From Podaxis mareebaensis (lineage: Eukaryota; Basidiomycota; Agaricomycetes; Agaricales; Agaricaceae), in NCBI GenBank assembly GCA_018524725.1, contig JAEUWP010000449.1:40298-104297 (forward strand): 64,000 bases of DNA. The letters run 5' to 3'. Numbering within the stretch: position 1 is the stretch's first letter; each line of letters starts with the position of its first letter. The notes beneath the pieces were generated by a model. That model saw nothing but the letters and a program-made list of their open reading frames with translations. It did no database searches and was not told where the DNA came from. This document shows positions 46,801-59,529 of this stretch, one piece after another. The position numbers were made by a program, and so were the translations under genes.

Positions 46801-49638
46801 GTTTACTCAACTGAAATCGTAGAATATCGCAGCCGCAAGTCCCCAATAGGAGAGTTACCGCCTAGAACGGTGCGTTTCAGGGTTCAAATTGGTATACATT
46901 CGCAGCAGGTTAGTGAGTGGTCGAAAAGAACAATGGAAGGATATCGTATCATGTTAGCCTACATATTCGAAATGGTATTCAGGCAGGCCGTTATACGGTG
47001 CGGTACGTACATCATGAGGACCAAAATTCCACTTGACATATGAGGTTGCAAAGCACACTACGCGTCTTGTCTCCATGGAAATCCTCCCTAAGACCCCAGC
47101 TATTTCTGAGTCACGCGAGTCTTTCGAGCCTACTAGTAACTCGGCGGTATTGAAATGTCGCAATGGCGTTCATATTGGGACACTGTTAATGGACTGATGC
47201 TACGAGGCACTTCTAAGACAAGAATGCCCGAGACAATTCTGAGTCTTAGGCGATGATGGATGTTAGGCTTGCTAGAACCTCTCTTCGCGCTTCCCTGCAT
47301 TTTGGAATGTTGGGCACCTTGGAAGCCGACAGATTGTCTCTTATCTTCTCTTACCATTTGACGACCTGTCACTCAGAGACACCCAAGACCCCCTGAATTT
47401 TGCCGGGTCATCAGTCTCGGTATTAAAAATCAACTTGCATCTGCATTTCTCACTAATCCCGTCTCCTATAGGCGTTGCCTCAGGATCGTCCACTGTGGCG
47501 TAAGTCGTGCAGCCCCTAAACCTGCGCTCATAACCGCTGCTTGGCACTCATTCGGAGCGCGATACCACGCTCGGGACCACACCCCATGAGCCATATTTGT
47601 GAATCGCGACTCCCACCCATCTTACTTTGCAGATCACAAATCCCGAGATGGGCGTAGGCACCGGTGGAACAAACTGGCCGGCCGTTATCTTACTCGAACG
47701 TCTCAATGAATAATAAATCTTCGTCCTTATTGTTATTGTCTCTGGCGTTGATATCACGGTCCCCGGTGGGGATCACCGGCGAGTGCCTACAAATTGAGAG
47801 CGAGCCTTCTCCGCTGGGCAAAGGGCATAGTCAAGTATCAAAACCAAAATCTCGAAAGTGGCGGTTAGATATCTACACCTCGTGATCTTAAGCACTCATT
47901 TTTTGGGGTTCTGCGTGGTTTTGTACAGAAGTTGAACCTGAACTAAGTGGGCGGGACACTGCTTCCAATGTTAATCTTGTTGCCCATTTATTGCCTCCAT
48001 GCGTATCTGGGCATCTGGGCCAGAGCTGAGGATACTTCGCGTATATTTAGCGGCGTCAATGCCGCCACCTGGCCACTCGGGAAGAACTTAGAGGTACGTA
48101 CTGGCAGGGTTCGCGCTGAGTAGCGGCGGCGAAAGAATATGACTCGGACGGGACATCGGCGGTACTGTAAAGATCCAAGGTATTGGAAGCTGTGGAGGGA
48201 GCGCTGTCAAGTGAAAACACAGACAGCGCGTCGGGTTTCTCACGAAAACCGACTCGCTGTATTGGTGGGATTGCATTCCACCTCTCATTTGGAATGAATA
48301 CTTCTTTATTGTCAAAGGGATAATATAAACGTTGTGAGGCGCATCCTCACTCCGGACAGCGTGGCCAGAGCGATCCCGATGGCAATGAATCAAATCTGTG
48401 ACTCCGAGTCATAATTCTGCTTTCGACGTTCTGCGCGTTGCCTGCCATTATTAGGGAACAATAGTACCGACGGTATTCAGCGGAGCAGAAACAGGTGCGA
48501 GAGTGACGGCGAGTCCGGCCGATTTAATTTTCCTCTAGCGGAAAATTGCATTTTCTTCATCGCCGCCAATGCCGAATGATACCTCGGATTGATGGCTCTA
48601 CCGTACTACGCCACTTGGGTGGCTTTGTGAGCATTCCTAAGAATCCGCTAGAGTAGCCGCCTGTAGTGTTCCCGTGAACAGCTTGGAATCATGAGGCCGA
48701 CGAGACCGATTGCGCCCGTGTTTCTAACTGGGCGCCTCGAGCAGTCGCTCAGTTATCTCCGCTGTCTACTCCTTTGAGCCAGGCTCCGCTGCTGGAACTC
48801 ATAGACCCGGCAAAACTAACAAGCGCACCACTCAGGTCTCCGAACTTCATACCGGCGACTATTGACGTCGGAGTCATGTACGCATGGTTCATTATCTTGC
48901 CTATTCATGGTATATTCACTTCCTGCTGGGAGTGCGTTTCATTGTTCTCTGGCAATCGTACGACATGAGCATCCCGAAGTGCTGACGCGAGTTGTAGTAC
49001 CGCCGGTGTGTGATGCCACGAGGCCTCGTCCTTCTGCTCCTCAGCGTCTTCGTTGTGACCACATGCTTTCTCATCCTTCTAGCCATGCCTCTAGGAAGTC
49101 CTAAACGTCATAGCAAGTATACTCGTATTTATATTCGATACCCACAACCAGCCATCCGCCTGTTGCTTCCCGCTTCTGGCAGATTTTTGTGTGCTTCTCT
49201 TCCTATCAGGCTCATCCCAGGGCTCTGATATCCGATGACCTTATTGTTATAGACTCCCGGGTCTCGAAAGCGGCAAATTAGGGTCACCACGTTCCACTCT
49301 CGAAGCCCAATACTCAATGACCGGAGTCAAAAAAGCACCTGACGCTCCGTTTTGCTTGAACGGATGGAGATGGAGCTACAATGTGGTCCTTCATGAAGTA
49401 ATTAATCATGTTATAAGTACAAGCTAATGGGAGTACGGTACAAGTATAAAGGTAATAATAAAGGGGTGGACGATATGACTATTTGAGGTTAGGTCAAGAA
49501 TGATAATACGTCCGTAACCCTCCAGACCAGACTAGACCTCGAGGTTAGTGACACACGTACTTTCTGGGAACACGAAGATGATAAAGAGGAGGAGAGCTGG
49601 AGTGACCAGGGGAACGGATGGGTTGAGAAAAGAAGTTT
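43841..49638. other. Long gene-poor stretch, 5.8 kb
   Basis: Nothing convincing on either strand. Frames are short, lack splice-consistent extension and show no family motifs. A weak box A-like TAGCGCAGTGG (minus strand, near 45745) could be a tRNA-derived relic. A hydrophobic fragment near 49012-49100 (MPRGLVLLLLSVFVVTTC) might be an exon of an unknown membrane or secreted protein. The first 300-400 bp should hold the HMG gene promoter. Confidence 0.35.
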
Positions 49639-52054
49639 TTATTGCTCCTGACTGTAAGAAACTTCGACGGGCGCAGGTCCACCGTCATCAATGTGGACGG
49701 GGGCGCGGTACCCGTAAGTAGCGGTACGAGGAGTGGGGGAAGCATATGAAGATGCAGTTGTCCCAGCGACAAGAACGGGGCTGGAAGTTGCTTCACGGGG
49801 GCTCAGCGGAGCCGGGTGGGGACTAAGTGAGCCATGGCGTGAACTTGGGGAGACGCCCTGAGGGCTCAGAGCGCCTTGGCGAGGAGACTGCAGGCCTTGT
49901 ATGGAACTTGTAGTGGCTGCGCGGGGACTTGTGGCACGCTGGATGCCAGGTTGAGGGCTAGGTGAAGCGGTTTGGGGTGCGTCATTGGTCTGTGGGAGAC
50001 TGGCAATCGGGATTTGTGGACTACCAGCAGTCTGTTGGACATGTCGAGAATCGTGAACTTCGTGGCCGACATAACCGTCGCCACGTCCGAGTCCCTCTGG
50101 AATATAGCCTGTACCTCGGATATAATTTACCTTGGGCGCGCGCGTCGATGTATTGTATGCTGCCCCCGTAGATTGAGGTACGGTCGGGCCCGCGTCTTGA
50201 TCAATGACAGCGCCGTCACCTTGCACCTCGGCACGCTCCTCGTAGTAGGTATAGGGAGCCTGGCCTTCAGGTGCTTTCTCTTGTTGTCGAATGGTGCGAT
50301 TGTGGATACCATTTGTGTCGTAACCCGGATCAAGTTTCTTTTCAACCTGCGAAAGGTGAGAAGGCGAAATATAGACGACGTGTCATGGCTTTACCGCATA
50401 ACCATGAGGACCCAATTCGGCGCCTTGGTAACCCTTTTCATAAGAATATTCTAGCGGTGCCGGTGCTTCAACAGCCTCATGATAACCCTCATCCACCTCT
50501 TCCTCAACGCTGCTGCCGTCGAATTCTCCTTCTTCCTCCTCACTTTGGTAACCGGCAGCGCGAACAGCAGCTTCAACGGGACCATTACGTTCAATCTGTT
50601 CGCTAGCAATGAGATAACGGGCGCATAACATGCGAATGTCGTTCCACCATTCCATCATTTCCTCTTTACTCCGAGCGCGGAAGCTCCAGGCCATAGAGTT
50701 ATCACCGCCGAGGAGGCCACGAAGACTACCAGACTTGGTGGTACCGGTTCCGTCCTTCCTCCCCTCGATGTGGAACTTGTGACTCTTCGAGCCAGGAGCG
50801 GAAGGCGGACCGAGAGTACAGACAGGAAGGAAGAGGGAGAACGTTGGAGTGAGACCGTGTCCGGAGGGGTGAGAAGGATCGGAAGAATTGAAAGCATGGA
50901 GGAAGCCGGCCGGGGTGAGAACAAAGTATGATTCGTCATAGGAACGGGTGAATCTGCGTTTTCGCTCGAGGCGACCGGTGTGCAGCGGGATAACACTTGG
51001 ATCGTCCTTGCAAGGGTAGTTGATATAGGCAGGATCTCGAAGAGGAGTCTCAGGGTCGAGGAGGTGGTCGGAGCGAGCGGCGAAAGAGATCCATTCCCTA
51101 TCTGCAGGGAGGGAAGCGAGATGAGCAGAGAGAGAACGATAAATCTCTTGGTTAGAAGCAGAGGCTCGAGATTGCCACTCGTCGAAAGTCTGCCAAGCAG
51201 ATTGAATGGCGCGGACGATACCCTCTTCAAAGTGAGCGCTGTTCTGCTGCATCATGATAATGGACTTTTGAAGAAGATTCTCCTCGAGGACCTGTTTCTG
51301 AAGCTGATGAGCGACGGCCTGGTTGGCGATGTACCTGGGGAAGGTGTCAGGGTGGAAAGGAGAACGGGTGAGTGAAACATACGGGTCGGTCTTGGCGTTG
51401 ATACTCATAGGAGTGTTTCTGAACGCAGAGATATCATTGGCGAGTTCTCCTATTAGCCTTGTGGAAATCTCTCGCTCCCTAGCGACATTTGCGGCTAGTT
51501 TAGCGGTGTCATTTTGGACATTCTACAAGGGGATTAGTAACGACTAAGGAATAGCTGGACAAGCGTACCTTGAGATGTGCTTTGACTTCGACAAGCAGCT
51601 TCTGGAGATGCTGGACGATGGAGCTGTCGATGGTGCGACCAAGATCTGCGTGCGAGTCTGCGATCTGTCTGGTCTTGTCGCGGATACCGTAGAACACGTC
51701 CTGAGGGAGCATAAGATATCGACGGAAGATAGAAAGATAGAAACAGGGGGGGCATGCCTGTAGACCGCCTTCTCCAAGGAACTGGTTGCCCGAGCGAAAT
51801 GGGACCTGGATAACGCCGGCGAGTTTGGTCATCTCGCGTGCAGTATTGTTCTCGATGTCTGCGACGCCCTCAAAGTAGGACACAAGCTGCTTGACAATGA
51901 TCTTCCAGGCGGTGAAGCGCTCGATGAGGAGGTCTGCAGGGTTGAGATCCTGCATCTCGATGTTTTTCTTGATGAGAGAGCGAGACTTTGTGGACCCATT
52001 CCTGCTTGTGCGGGAGAGAGAGGCAGGACGAGAGAGAGAGACGGACTCGGCCAT
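49639..52054 (-). CDS. SLM1: SLM1-like F-BAR/PH-domain protein (738 aa)
   Basis: Five exons: 52054-51758, 51700-51569, 51522-51383, 51334-50395 and 50346-49639 (2,217 nt). The true start ATG is 52054 (MAESVSLSRPASLS). The N-terminal half is an F-BAR-like helical domain (LLIERFTAWKIIVKQLVSYF; TIDSSIVQHLQKLLVEVKAHLK). A PH domain follows, from about HTGRLERKRRFTRSY to EEMMEWWNDIRMLCARY. In yeast, Slm proteins bind PI(4,5)P2 at the plasma membrane and act with TORC2 and eisosomes. The C-terminal tail (about 240 residues) is acidic and then Ser-Pro-rich, with about a dozen SP sites suited to proline-directed phosphorylation. Intron 1 appears to use a GC donor (CAG|GCATGC...CCTCAG). The gene is divergent with PHO88, 144 bp between start codons. 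Confidence 0.92.
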
Positions 52055-52198
52055 AGCTGAGGATGTAAAGGAGGACAAGCGTATTTATTTTGTGACGTCA
52101 CGCCAGGCTGTTGCCAAACAGGAGCAAATACAGGAAAAATGCTACGTCAACGCTTCTTTTCTTCTCCTTTCTAGGCTCTCCTTAGAGCACCTGCAACC

Positions 52199-53046
52199 AT
52201 GAATCCCGCTGTCCAGAACCTCGTCGTTTCTCTCGTCGCCATGCAGCGTAAGTCCTCCTTTTATGGTCATCTCACTTCCTAATTTCGTAGTTGCCCGCAA
52301 GATCGCCTTTGACGATCCCGTCATCCTCAACTATGTCAGGATCGGCTATGTAACTACCCAGCTCATCATCCTTGCCACCTACTACTTCGTTTCTCTCACC
52401 GTGAGCACACCCTCGCATTCTAACCCGTCCCTTGCCTCATCCTTCTCGCCAGGTTAAACGCAAAAACGACCAGACCGTCCTCAAATATGGTGCGTCCTTT
52501 ATCATTTTTTTTTTTGGTATGCTCATTCTTTTCTAGTTGAGGCTCCAAACCCAATGGTACGCAAACCTCCTCCTGGATCGTGTTTCTAGCTCACATCCCC
52601 CAAGACACAGGAACCGGGCAAACTTGTCACCACCACTGTTCGCGACTACGACCTTGCCGAAGTCTCCAAGCTTGTCCGTTTCCTCCTGCTATGCCGCTTC
52701 CTCGACTCACCCCCCTTCTAGCTTCGTTCTGCGTACTTTGGGATTGCCATGATGGCCGTCATGCACGGATACTTCAAGTTTACCCAGCCGCTCTTTGTTC
52801 AGGCGCTCATGGGCATTAAAGGCCTATTTGACGCCAAGCCCGTCGCGATCCACCTGCTCGGCAAGCCTGCTACTGGCGACCTCAAGCGTCCTTTCACCGC
52901 TCCTAGTCTCATGGGCGGTACGTCATGCCATACCGGGTTGCCATTGATTCATATTCATGATTTGTCCAGCTGCACCTGGTCCCAAGACTGACGCTGCATC
53001 CATCGCCGAGGCCGAGAAACGCGCCGGCTCTAAAAAGGAAGATTAG
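52199..53046 (+). CDS. PHO88: PHO88/SND3, ER membrane protein-targeting factor
   Basis: Seven exons: 52199-52247, 52291-52400, 52453-52489, 52537-52556, 52611-52673, 52722-52918 and 52971-53046 (552 nt, 183 aa, the usual family length). Start MNPAVQNLVVSLVAMQLARK. Family hallmarks: VRIGYVTTQLIILATYYFV (first membrane helix), VEAPNPM, KLVTTTVRDYDLAE, and YFGIAMMAVMHGYFKFTQPL, ending in a Lys-rich tail SKKED that resembles an ER retrieval signal. Originally linked to phosphate uptake, the yeast protein is now known as Snd3, part of the SRP-independent targeting pathway at the ER. One exon is only 20 nt. It shares a short divergent promoter with the SLM1-like gene. Confidence 0.95.
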
Positions 53047-53675
53047 GTTTTCTGTCCATCTTTTGGGTACCTTTCATGCGGTCTCTAGTTGGAATATATC
53101 CTTCATTGTTTACCCGATCTCCTTTTCTCCCTGTTTTTCCATGTTGGGTGCTCTGTCTCAACCTTTAGCATCCTAGACATGTTTGACCTCTCGGATGTGT
53201 AGCCCTCACCTGCTACTCGCAGGCCGCTCTCATCTCGACACGTCATCTCTCTTCGGAAAGGAGTTGTGTAGTACCCATATTTGACAACCGCTTCTGACAA
53301 CTGGTTAATCTTGAGGCTGGGTTTGGATAGTAGCCCAATAAGGAAGGTCACAAACCCCGCAGTACTTACACCTGCTTGTGCTCCATGCAGTTGCCATCGT
53401 AAAGATAATGAATGACATCATGAGCATGGACGACGACCAGAAGTCGGGACTGTCGTTGGGTGCGAAGGCGAAGGAAGGGGAGGTGCGGCATTCAATTAAT
53501 GACATTGCTTGTACAAACTCACGTGGCAGTTTAGGGTTGCGGATGCAGTGGATCGTGTCTTCAGGCCAAAGATCTTGTACAACTGACTCAGACCTACATC
53601 CGCTCTGGTGCGTGCGTCATTCTTGGAGCTTGGGTGTATTAAGGACGCGGTTCGTTGTTGGTCGCCAGCCCAACC
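53047..53675. other. Intergenic, 630 bp
   Basis: No gene recognised; contains the 3' UTR of PHO88 and the promoter of the dehydrogenase gene. Confidence 0.45.
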
Positions 53676-54768
53676 ATGTCTTCCGTCTTTCTCAGAAACA
53701 TCCCACCTCTCACATACACCACCCAGAACATCCTCATTTCCCTCGCCACCATCGTTACCTCCCTCTCGTCTCTTACCTTAACTGCTTCCGTCTTCCTCCC
53801 CCTCTCCTTCCTCAGGTTATGTCTCCCCACTAGCCTCTTCCACCGTCCCCAGCCGACACGCAGGACTGTCCTCATCATCGGCGCCTCCAGCGGCATTGGT
53901 TTCGAGGTCATGAAAAAGTATTCAATGCTACCGGACACCACCGTCATCGCCGCATCCAGCGACATTGAAAAGCTCCGCAAGGCTGTTGCCTCCCTAGGTT
54001 CTACCCCTGCCACCATCGAGGTTCAGGACCTCGATCTCAAAAAGTCCCCCAAAACTATTGGCAAGGCCATCCGCGAATACGACGCCACCTTTGGTCCTAT
54101 CACTCACCTCTATGCGGTCAGTGGCATTTCGAACCACTTGGACCCAAAAATGCCTTTCGGTCTCGACGTCACCGAAGATATGATCAACGTCAACATCAGT
54201 GGCACCGTCGCTGCGGTCCTGGCCTCATTCGAACGCATGAAGCAACGCTCGTTCGGAAAAATTGCACGTTTCGTTCCGACTACAGACAGACACATTCTTA
54301 CTTTTTTTTTTTCCCGCAGTGCATTGTAGGCTCCATCGCCGGATTTTACTCTCCCGCCAACATGATCACGTACGCGTCCACCAAGGCCTTCATCAATACT
54401 TTTGCTACCGACTTGCGCTGCCTCGCCTCCCCCTTTGGCGTTGACGTCGTCATTGTGGCTCCTGGTTTCATCCGCACCCGACAGACCGACATGATGCGCT
54501 CTCAAGGTAGTACCCTTCCAGCCTTCGAATTTCAATCCGCTCAAGGTATGGCCAATGCCATGGTTGATGGGGTCGAAAAGGGTGGTATCGGTCTCATCTC
54601 GTGGCCTTGGAGACAGACCATCCCCATGTATGCTTTTCGAGGTCCGCCCCCTCGTCGTTTCCTTTGTATTATTGCTCACTCACGCATTTAGGCCTCAACC
54701 CCCTCTGTGATGCCCTCGGTCGCTGGGTTACCCTCAAGGCCAAGTGGGCTGGAAAGAAGACTACTTAG
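53676..54768 (+). CDS. Short-chain dehydrogenase/reductase, N-terminally membrane-anchored (328 aa)
   Basis: Exons 53676-54263, 54320-54641 and 54692-54768 (987 nt). The first ATG in frame is 53676 (MSSVFLRNIPPL). The N-terminal 55 residues contain a hydrophobic helix (ILISLATIVTSLSSLTLT...FLPLSFLRL), so the enzyme is probably ER-anchored with a cytosolic domain. The Rossmann nucleotide motif is TVLIIGASSGIGFEV. The catalytic triad is in SIAGFYSPANM and YASTK (Y-x3-K). Intron 1 most likely has a GC donor (ATT|GCACGT...CCGCAG), because this restores the expected spacing GKI-CIVG-SIAG. A GT donor 4 bp further with a different acceptor would delete two residues. The overall shape resembles ketosphinganine or other lipid reductases, but the substrate cannot be assigned. 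Confidence 0.85.
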
Positions 54769-55788
54769 AACATCATCATCTGTCGTCTATACTCCTGTTA
54801 ATGTGATGTTTATCTGTGGCTCTGCATCATCTGGCGCGTCTTGGAGCTGGCAAGTAGCAAGCTTTCTTTGGGTGTGGTCTCAACCCATATTCTCCTACTG
54901 ACTCGATGCACTCCGCCTGATCTGGTGCAGCACAGCCATTGCCATCGGCGGCGTCCATGGAGAAGGTGTTCCGGGCGGGGAAAATGATATTTTTGCGTTC
55001 AGGAACAGCGGGTTGGCGATTTCTTCGAGATGCCCCAGTCGACCTCGGCTATAGGTGGGCAGGTCGCCGAGGGTAGTGTTGATCTATCCTCTGCCCATTT
55101 CTTCCGTCCGCCATAGCCTGCGTAAACGCCAGTGCTGATGGTATAAGGGAACTGGAAGAGTTGCCGATAGATTCGTATTTAATCATTGTAGATGGTTCGG
55201 GAGGGGATATGAATGTGAATGGTTTCAAATATGGAGGGTGCAGGGCGGGAACGAGGGGATCCGCCGCCGGCGACAGTGAACGGCAAGAAAGGTAGAGAAC
55301 GAAAATCACGACCATGTCCTCACCATTTTGTAATCCTCCAATGAAGTATCCGACGTCCACTGCAACAATTATGGACTGGGGCAATGAGGCATAGTTTTGA
55401 TATCTGCCCCATCTGCTCACCCGCAGCTTGTTCGGCATGTTATGCACTACACAATCTAACCAATTCTTATGCGGACCACTTTTGAAGGATTTCGCTGACC
55501 TCAGCTGTACTATTATTGAAGAAACGATTCACGTTAAACCTTTCTCCGCACCCACATCACTATCAATTCCAGATCACCGCCCACTATTTATACAAACTGC
55601 AACAGCAATCTCAATCTGATGACATTTACATTCCGACTGTCTCATAGCATTCGACTTCATCTTTGATATATGATACCACGAGTCTCTTGTTAGGCTGAAT
55701 GAGCATGTCTACGACTCCATAAGACTACCCTCTCAACTCAAATTCCTCAATACTTCGTCACCGCGCCTCTGGACCTTGTAGCGGAGCC
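54769..55788. other. Intergenic, 1 kb, with a possible minus-strand gene
   Basis: A minus-strand frame from about 55438 (MPNKLRVSRWGRYQNY) to 55049 has a hydrophobic stretch (MVVIFVLYLSC) and several splice-like sites. Another open frame to about 54898 ends in a Pro/Ser-rich sequence. They might be exons of one unknown gene, but no family is recognised and the junctions are ambiguous. Confidence 0.25.
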
Positions 55789-57115
55789 ATGACTTTATCT
55801 AACTCACCACTGCTCCCTGCGGTTAGGCTCGCAAGTTTTCCTGTGGAGAGCTTCTTCTATGGGATATTCTTGCTGTTATTTGGTCTCTCCATCGCGCTAA
55901 CCTGGCATCGTCATAAAACGATGTGCTGCTTACAACAGAGAACCTCCGCATTGACTCTGCATCCAATCCTGATATTGAGCATCCTCACTTTTATTCTGAC
56001 AACTGGTGTGAGCATTATTCTTTCCCTTCTTGTGCCAAAAAACTCATTTGGAGAGTGTATAGCATTGGGTAGTGGCATGGGTAGAACTGTTCGGGGGGGA
56101 AATCCAGTGTAGCATCACCTCGGACACTCGTCAGCAACTACTCTCTTCGGTAATGGTCAAGGCAATCTTCACTTTACCTGCTGCTCTGCTGGCAGACGGC
56201 GCGTTGGTAAGTTATCTGTGATTACGAACCAGAATTTCACTTACCTGCCACAACCAGATTTACCGGTTATGGACTGTATGGGCACATAACCGACGTATTG
56301 TCGTTATTCCATGTCTTGTATGGATCGTAGTTGTCTGTGCGTATTATCACATTCGCGAACCACTTTGATCTGTCTCATAGTGCCTGTCAAGCGACCGGAG
56401 TCTATCTTATTGTGTCCGCTGCGTTGCTTAGACCAACTGCTGCATTCGTTAGAAGGGTAGAGTCTTGGCTTCTGGCTGATCTCGCGCTTACTATCTGGTA
56501 AGTATGCTCTAACATTCCTTGAGGTCTTGGGACTTGAGTTGATCAATATTCAAGTACCAATGTTTACTCTACCGGTAAGTCATGCAATGCCCTCCACCGT
56601 GTGGCACTGAGAGCAGTCGTATTCCAGTCATGATATCATGGAAGATATGGTCCGTCAGAAAAGAAACACGAGAGTTGACAAGCAGCTCGGCCCTCATGGT
56701 ATGTCTATGTCCTACGATCGACCTACGATCGATCCAGATGTCCCAATACTCACGCATGTCGTTCCATAGCGCGCTCTCATCATAGTCATTGAGAGCACTG
56801 CCTTGTATACGTGAGCATCAACCGCCCACCGCAAATATCGGTTAGTCAAAATTATAACCTAGGACGTGGAAAATCGCAACATTTGTGCTCAGTCTTGCCA
56901 AGTCTCCCGTTGTATTTCTCTTTCTTGACTCCTGTGCAAGTGTGGCTGGGATTGCATTCATGCTTATCAATGTACGAGTTGGATTGCGGTGGGCAGCAGC
57001 ACAACGGCCAATTTTCGGTAACTCTTCCGGCTCGCGATTTGCACCAGATCCACCAATGAACGACTCGTACATCCGGTCAAATGATAGAGAGGCTGTGGCT
57101 ACGATCGACAGCTGA
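55789..57115 (+). CDS. Seven-helix integral membrane protein, basidiomycete-type family (310 aa)
   Basis: Eight exons: 55789-56007, 56063-56206, 56258-56336, 56392-56497, 56555-56574, 56628-56698, 56770-56810 and 56863-57115 (933 nt, phase-consistent). Start MTLSNSPLLPAVRLASF. The layout is that of a large, poorly characterised basidiomycete 7-TM family: VESFFYGIFLLLFGLSIALTW, a HWVVAWVELF loop, the IYRLWTVWAHNRRIVVIPCLVW helix, TNVYSTG then WKIWSVRKE, and an ESTALYTTWKIATFVL segment. The C-terminus is a short hydrophilic tail. The family is often annotated as an integral membrane or receptor-like protein with no known ligand. Exon 4's acceptor is the least certain (56391 versus 56380); the chosen one keeps the frame. 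Confidence 0.78.
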
Positions 57116-59447
57116 TTCTTACGTATCTTGATGATATAAGTACATAGTTTGGCTGTTAGAGCGAGGCCGAGGACGACAGTTGCACCCTCAAACAGTCTCT
57201 AAATGATGATGGTGATATGTGTTGAGTCAGAACATTGTAACATTAGATTGTAATCACTCCTCATCCTATAATATAAAAATCCCCTCAATGACATGAGGTG
57301 AAGCAAGGGAATTCCTGCTGAGCTTCACTTAGAGGGTTGTTGTATACTCAACAATCATTAAGTGATAGTTAAGCATTTATAGGAGTTTTCTTCAGTCAAT
57401 GCAACCTACTAGCAAGAGCCTGAACAAAGACCCAGTAGTTCCCCCAGAAGTTTCCATAAGTTGAGAATCAGAAGTTAGCCTTAGCAGGGTTAACTAGGAG
57501 TACATTGCAGCTGCATATCACCAGTCAGAGCACTCATCAGTACAAGTCAGTATATTTCTAGTAGTAGCAAGAGATCACTCTTGCTACCTTTGATTCTTTG
57601 GTACTTGTGTATCATAGTGACACTACACCAGAGACTTGTCAATTTAAGAACAAACAGTCTAGTTCAGTCTTGAACTAGGAAATCACTGGGACCACCTCAC
57701 AACAGCACTCAGAAATCCTTGCATCAAGTGAAGATAGTACTAGGCACATATATGTTCCCCCACTCCTTCACAACTCTCCCTTACCTTTTAACATTCCTAG
57801 TGAGTGTTTTGATCTTGCATCACTTTATTATCCCCTTCATTTCTGAATCAGAGTCCCCCACAAACTTGCTAGGGTGTGGCTTTTGGTAACACTATTTTAT
57901 ATTTTGTTTCATACTATACCTATTATCTGTTATATTCTTTAGTATTCCATTTGCTGCCCCATCACCAAAAGGGTAGGAGTGCCTGCAAAGGGCTCTGTAG
58001 ATGGGACCCCCTTAAACTCCTCACACATGATGTTGACCCTCTTGATGCTTGCCATACCAAAAACTGATCCACAGCACTAGATTTCATGTCTGATGCCCAA
58101 TTAGTTATGGATTGATTCAACCACCTACATCCTAGCACCAAACCTGGTCAGTGTCTAGTTGATTATTTTGACACCCAAATTCATTTCCATCAATGTCCCA
58201 CTCCCATTGACAATAATGTTAAAGCTCACTATATACAATCTCTCAATGTAGCTAGAGACTCTTCCTTTTCCTCACCTGTCTCATTAGTAGTTTCTTCTGA
58301 TGGTTTGGTACCTAATAATCCTTGCCTCTCTGCAACATCTGCTTTTCTTGTTTTTGGCTCTTCTGCTTCTGATATCCTCTCCTCTTCTGTTCACCCCTGT
58401 AGGGAAGTAACTTCTTCTGATTCTGAATCATTTGCTATCTGTCTTGGTCTCTTCTCATCTGTTTCCCTTGCCATTTCTCACAACTGTTCCTCTATTTCCT
58501 TTTTCACAGACTCTATCTCTTCTGCAAAATTACTTTTTAATTATGGCCTGCACAGTGCTCATAAAGATACCTTAGTAGTCATTCCCCTCCTCCAAGAGTA
58601 GTTGTCCTCTTCTCCCCTCAACAACATCCACTTCTGGTCAGTCCCTTCCTCCAAAAAATGGTTGGTTCACTTCCAAGTGCACAATCTTGCCAAGTTGTTG
58701 TGTATTCCCAATAATCCATGGTTCTCCATCTGCACATCTATTGGTTATGTTCACAATCACTACACCACCAAATGTCTCACTATTTGGAGACAAAGAATGA
58801 ATGTACCAAAATACCAAGGCCACAACTGGCTTCCCCTCACCAACCCTGTGGACCAACCCTTAGAACCCAAATATGCCAAAGGCAGCACTTGGCTCTCATC
58901 AAGCCTAGGCACTGACCCTAATTTATGCATGTGCTTCACTCACTGCATGACTGACTGTGCCCCAATCAGATCCTTCAGACAGCACTTCTTCCCAGGGTGC
59001 TACATTACTTCCTGCCCATACTGGCTCATTGAGTTCCTTTGTGAAAACCCAGCAACATTCTCATTCACTGACCAGATACAAGGACCTATTACCTTTAAGG
59101 ACTACAATACTTGATGGCTTACTTGATGAGAGAGGCTTGCTCTACATGGCACTCCAGATGTTCACTAAAGGGCTATTTCTCTTTCTTTTATTTATGCTTG
59201 CCTCATAGCTAGCTCCCTCCTCCTAACCCTCTTTCATTTCATCTCTCCTTCTGACTTGACTGATGGTACAATATACCTTGTGTTGGTTGTCTTGCCACTG
59301 GCTCCCTCACTCCCTGCCTCTTCTCTTTCTTCCTTTTCCCCTGTTTCTTTCTCTATTTCTCTTAGGTTTTGGTTCTCAGGACTGCTATCACACACCCATT
59401 TGTAGTAACTAGTCTATTGCAATAAAAGTTGATTTTTAAAAAAAAAG
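57116..59447. mobile_element. AT-rich repeat-derived stretch with poly(A)-ended unknown element (boundaries uncertain)
   Basis: Base composition and vocabulary change sharply after 57230: AT-rich, no introns, many short direct repeats. A broken ORF lies at 58086-59114. About 300 bp later there is AATAAA (near 59420), and then an A9 run near 59439, as expected for a retroposed transcript. No LTR, terminal repeat or known transposase motif was found. Confidence 0.4.
58086..59114 (+). pseudogene. Unknown ORF of about 342 codons broken by TGA and TAG
   Basis: One frame starts ATG at 58086 (MSDAQLVMD) and stays protein-like to TGA-independent end at 59114. It is broken by TGA at 58113-58115 (before FNHLHPSTKPGQC) and TAG at 58599-58601. 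The N-terminal part is Ser-rich with PGQCLVDYFDTQIHFHQCP. The C-terminal 170 codons are Cys/His/Trp-rich (IPNNPWFSICTSIGYVHNHY; CMCFTHCMTDCAP). I do not recognise the family. The intronless structure and adjacent poly(A) suggest a transposon or retroposed gene. Confidence 0.45.
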
Positions 59448-59529
59448 AGTTTAATATGGATTGACATGCTATGAAAACAATTATTATTATCATTACTATT
59501 GATATATAAAAATCATTGCATAAATATTA

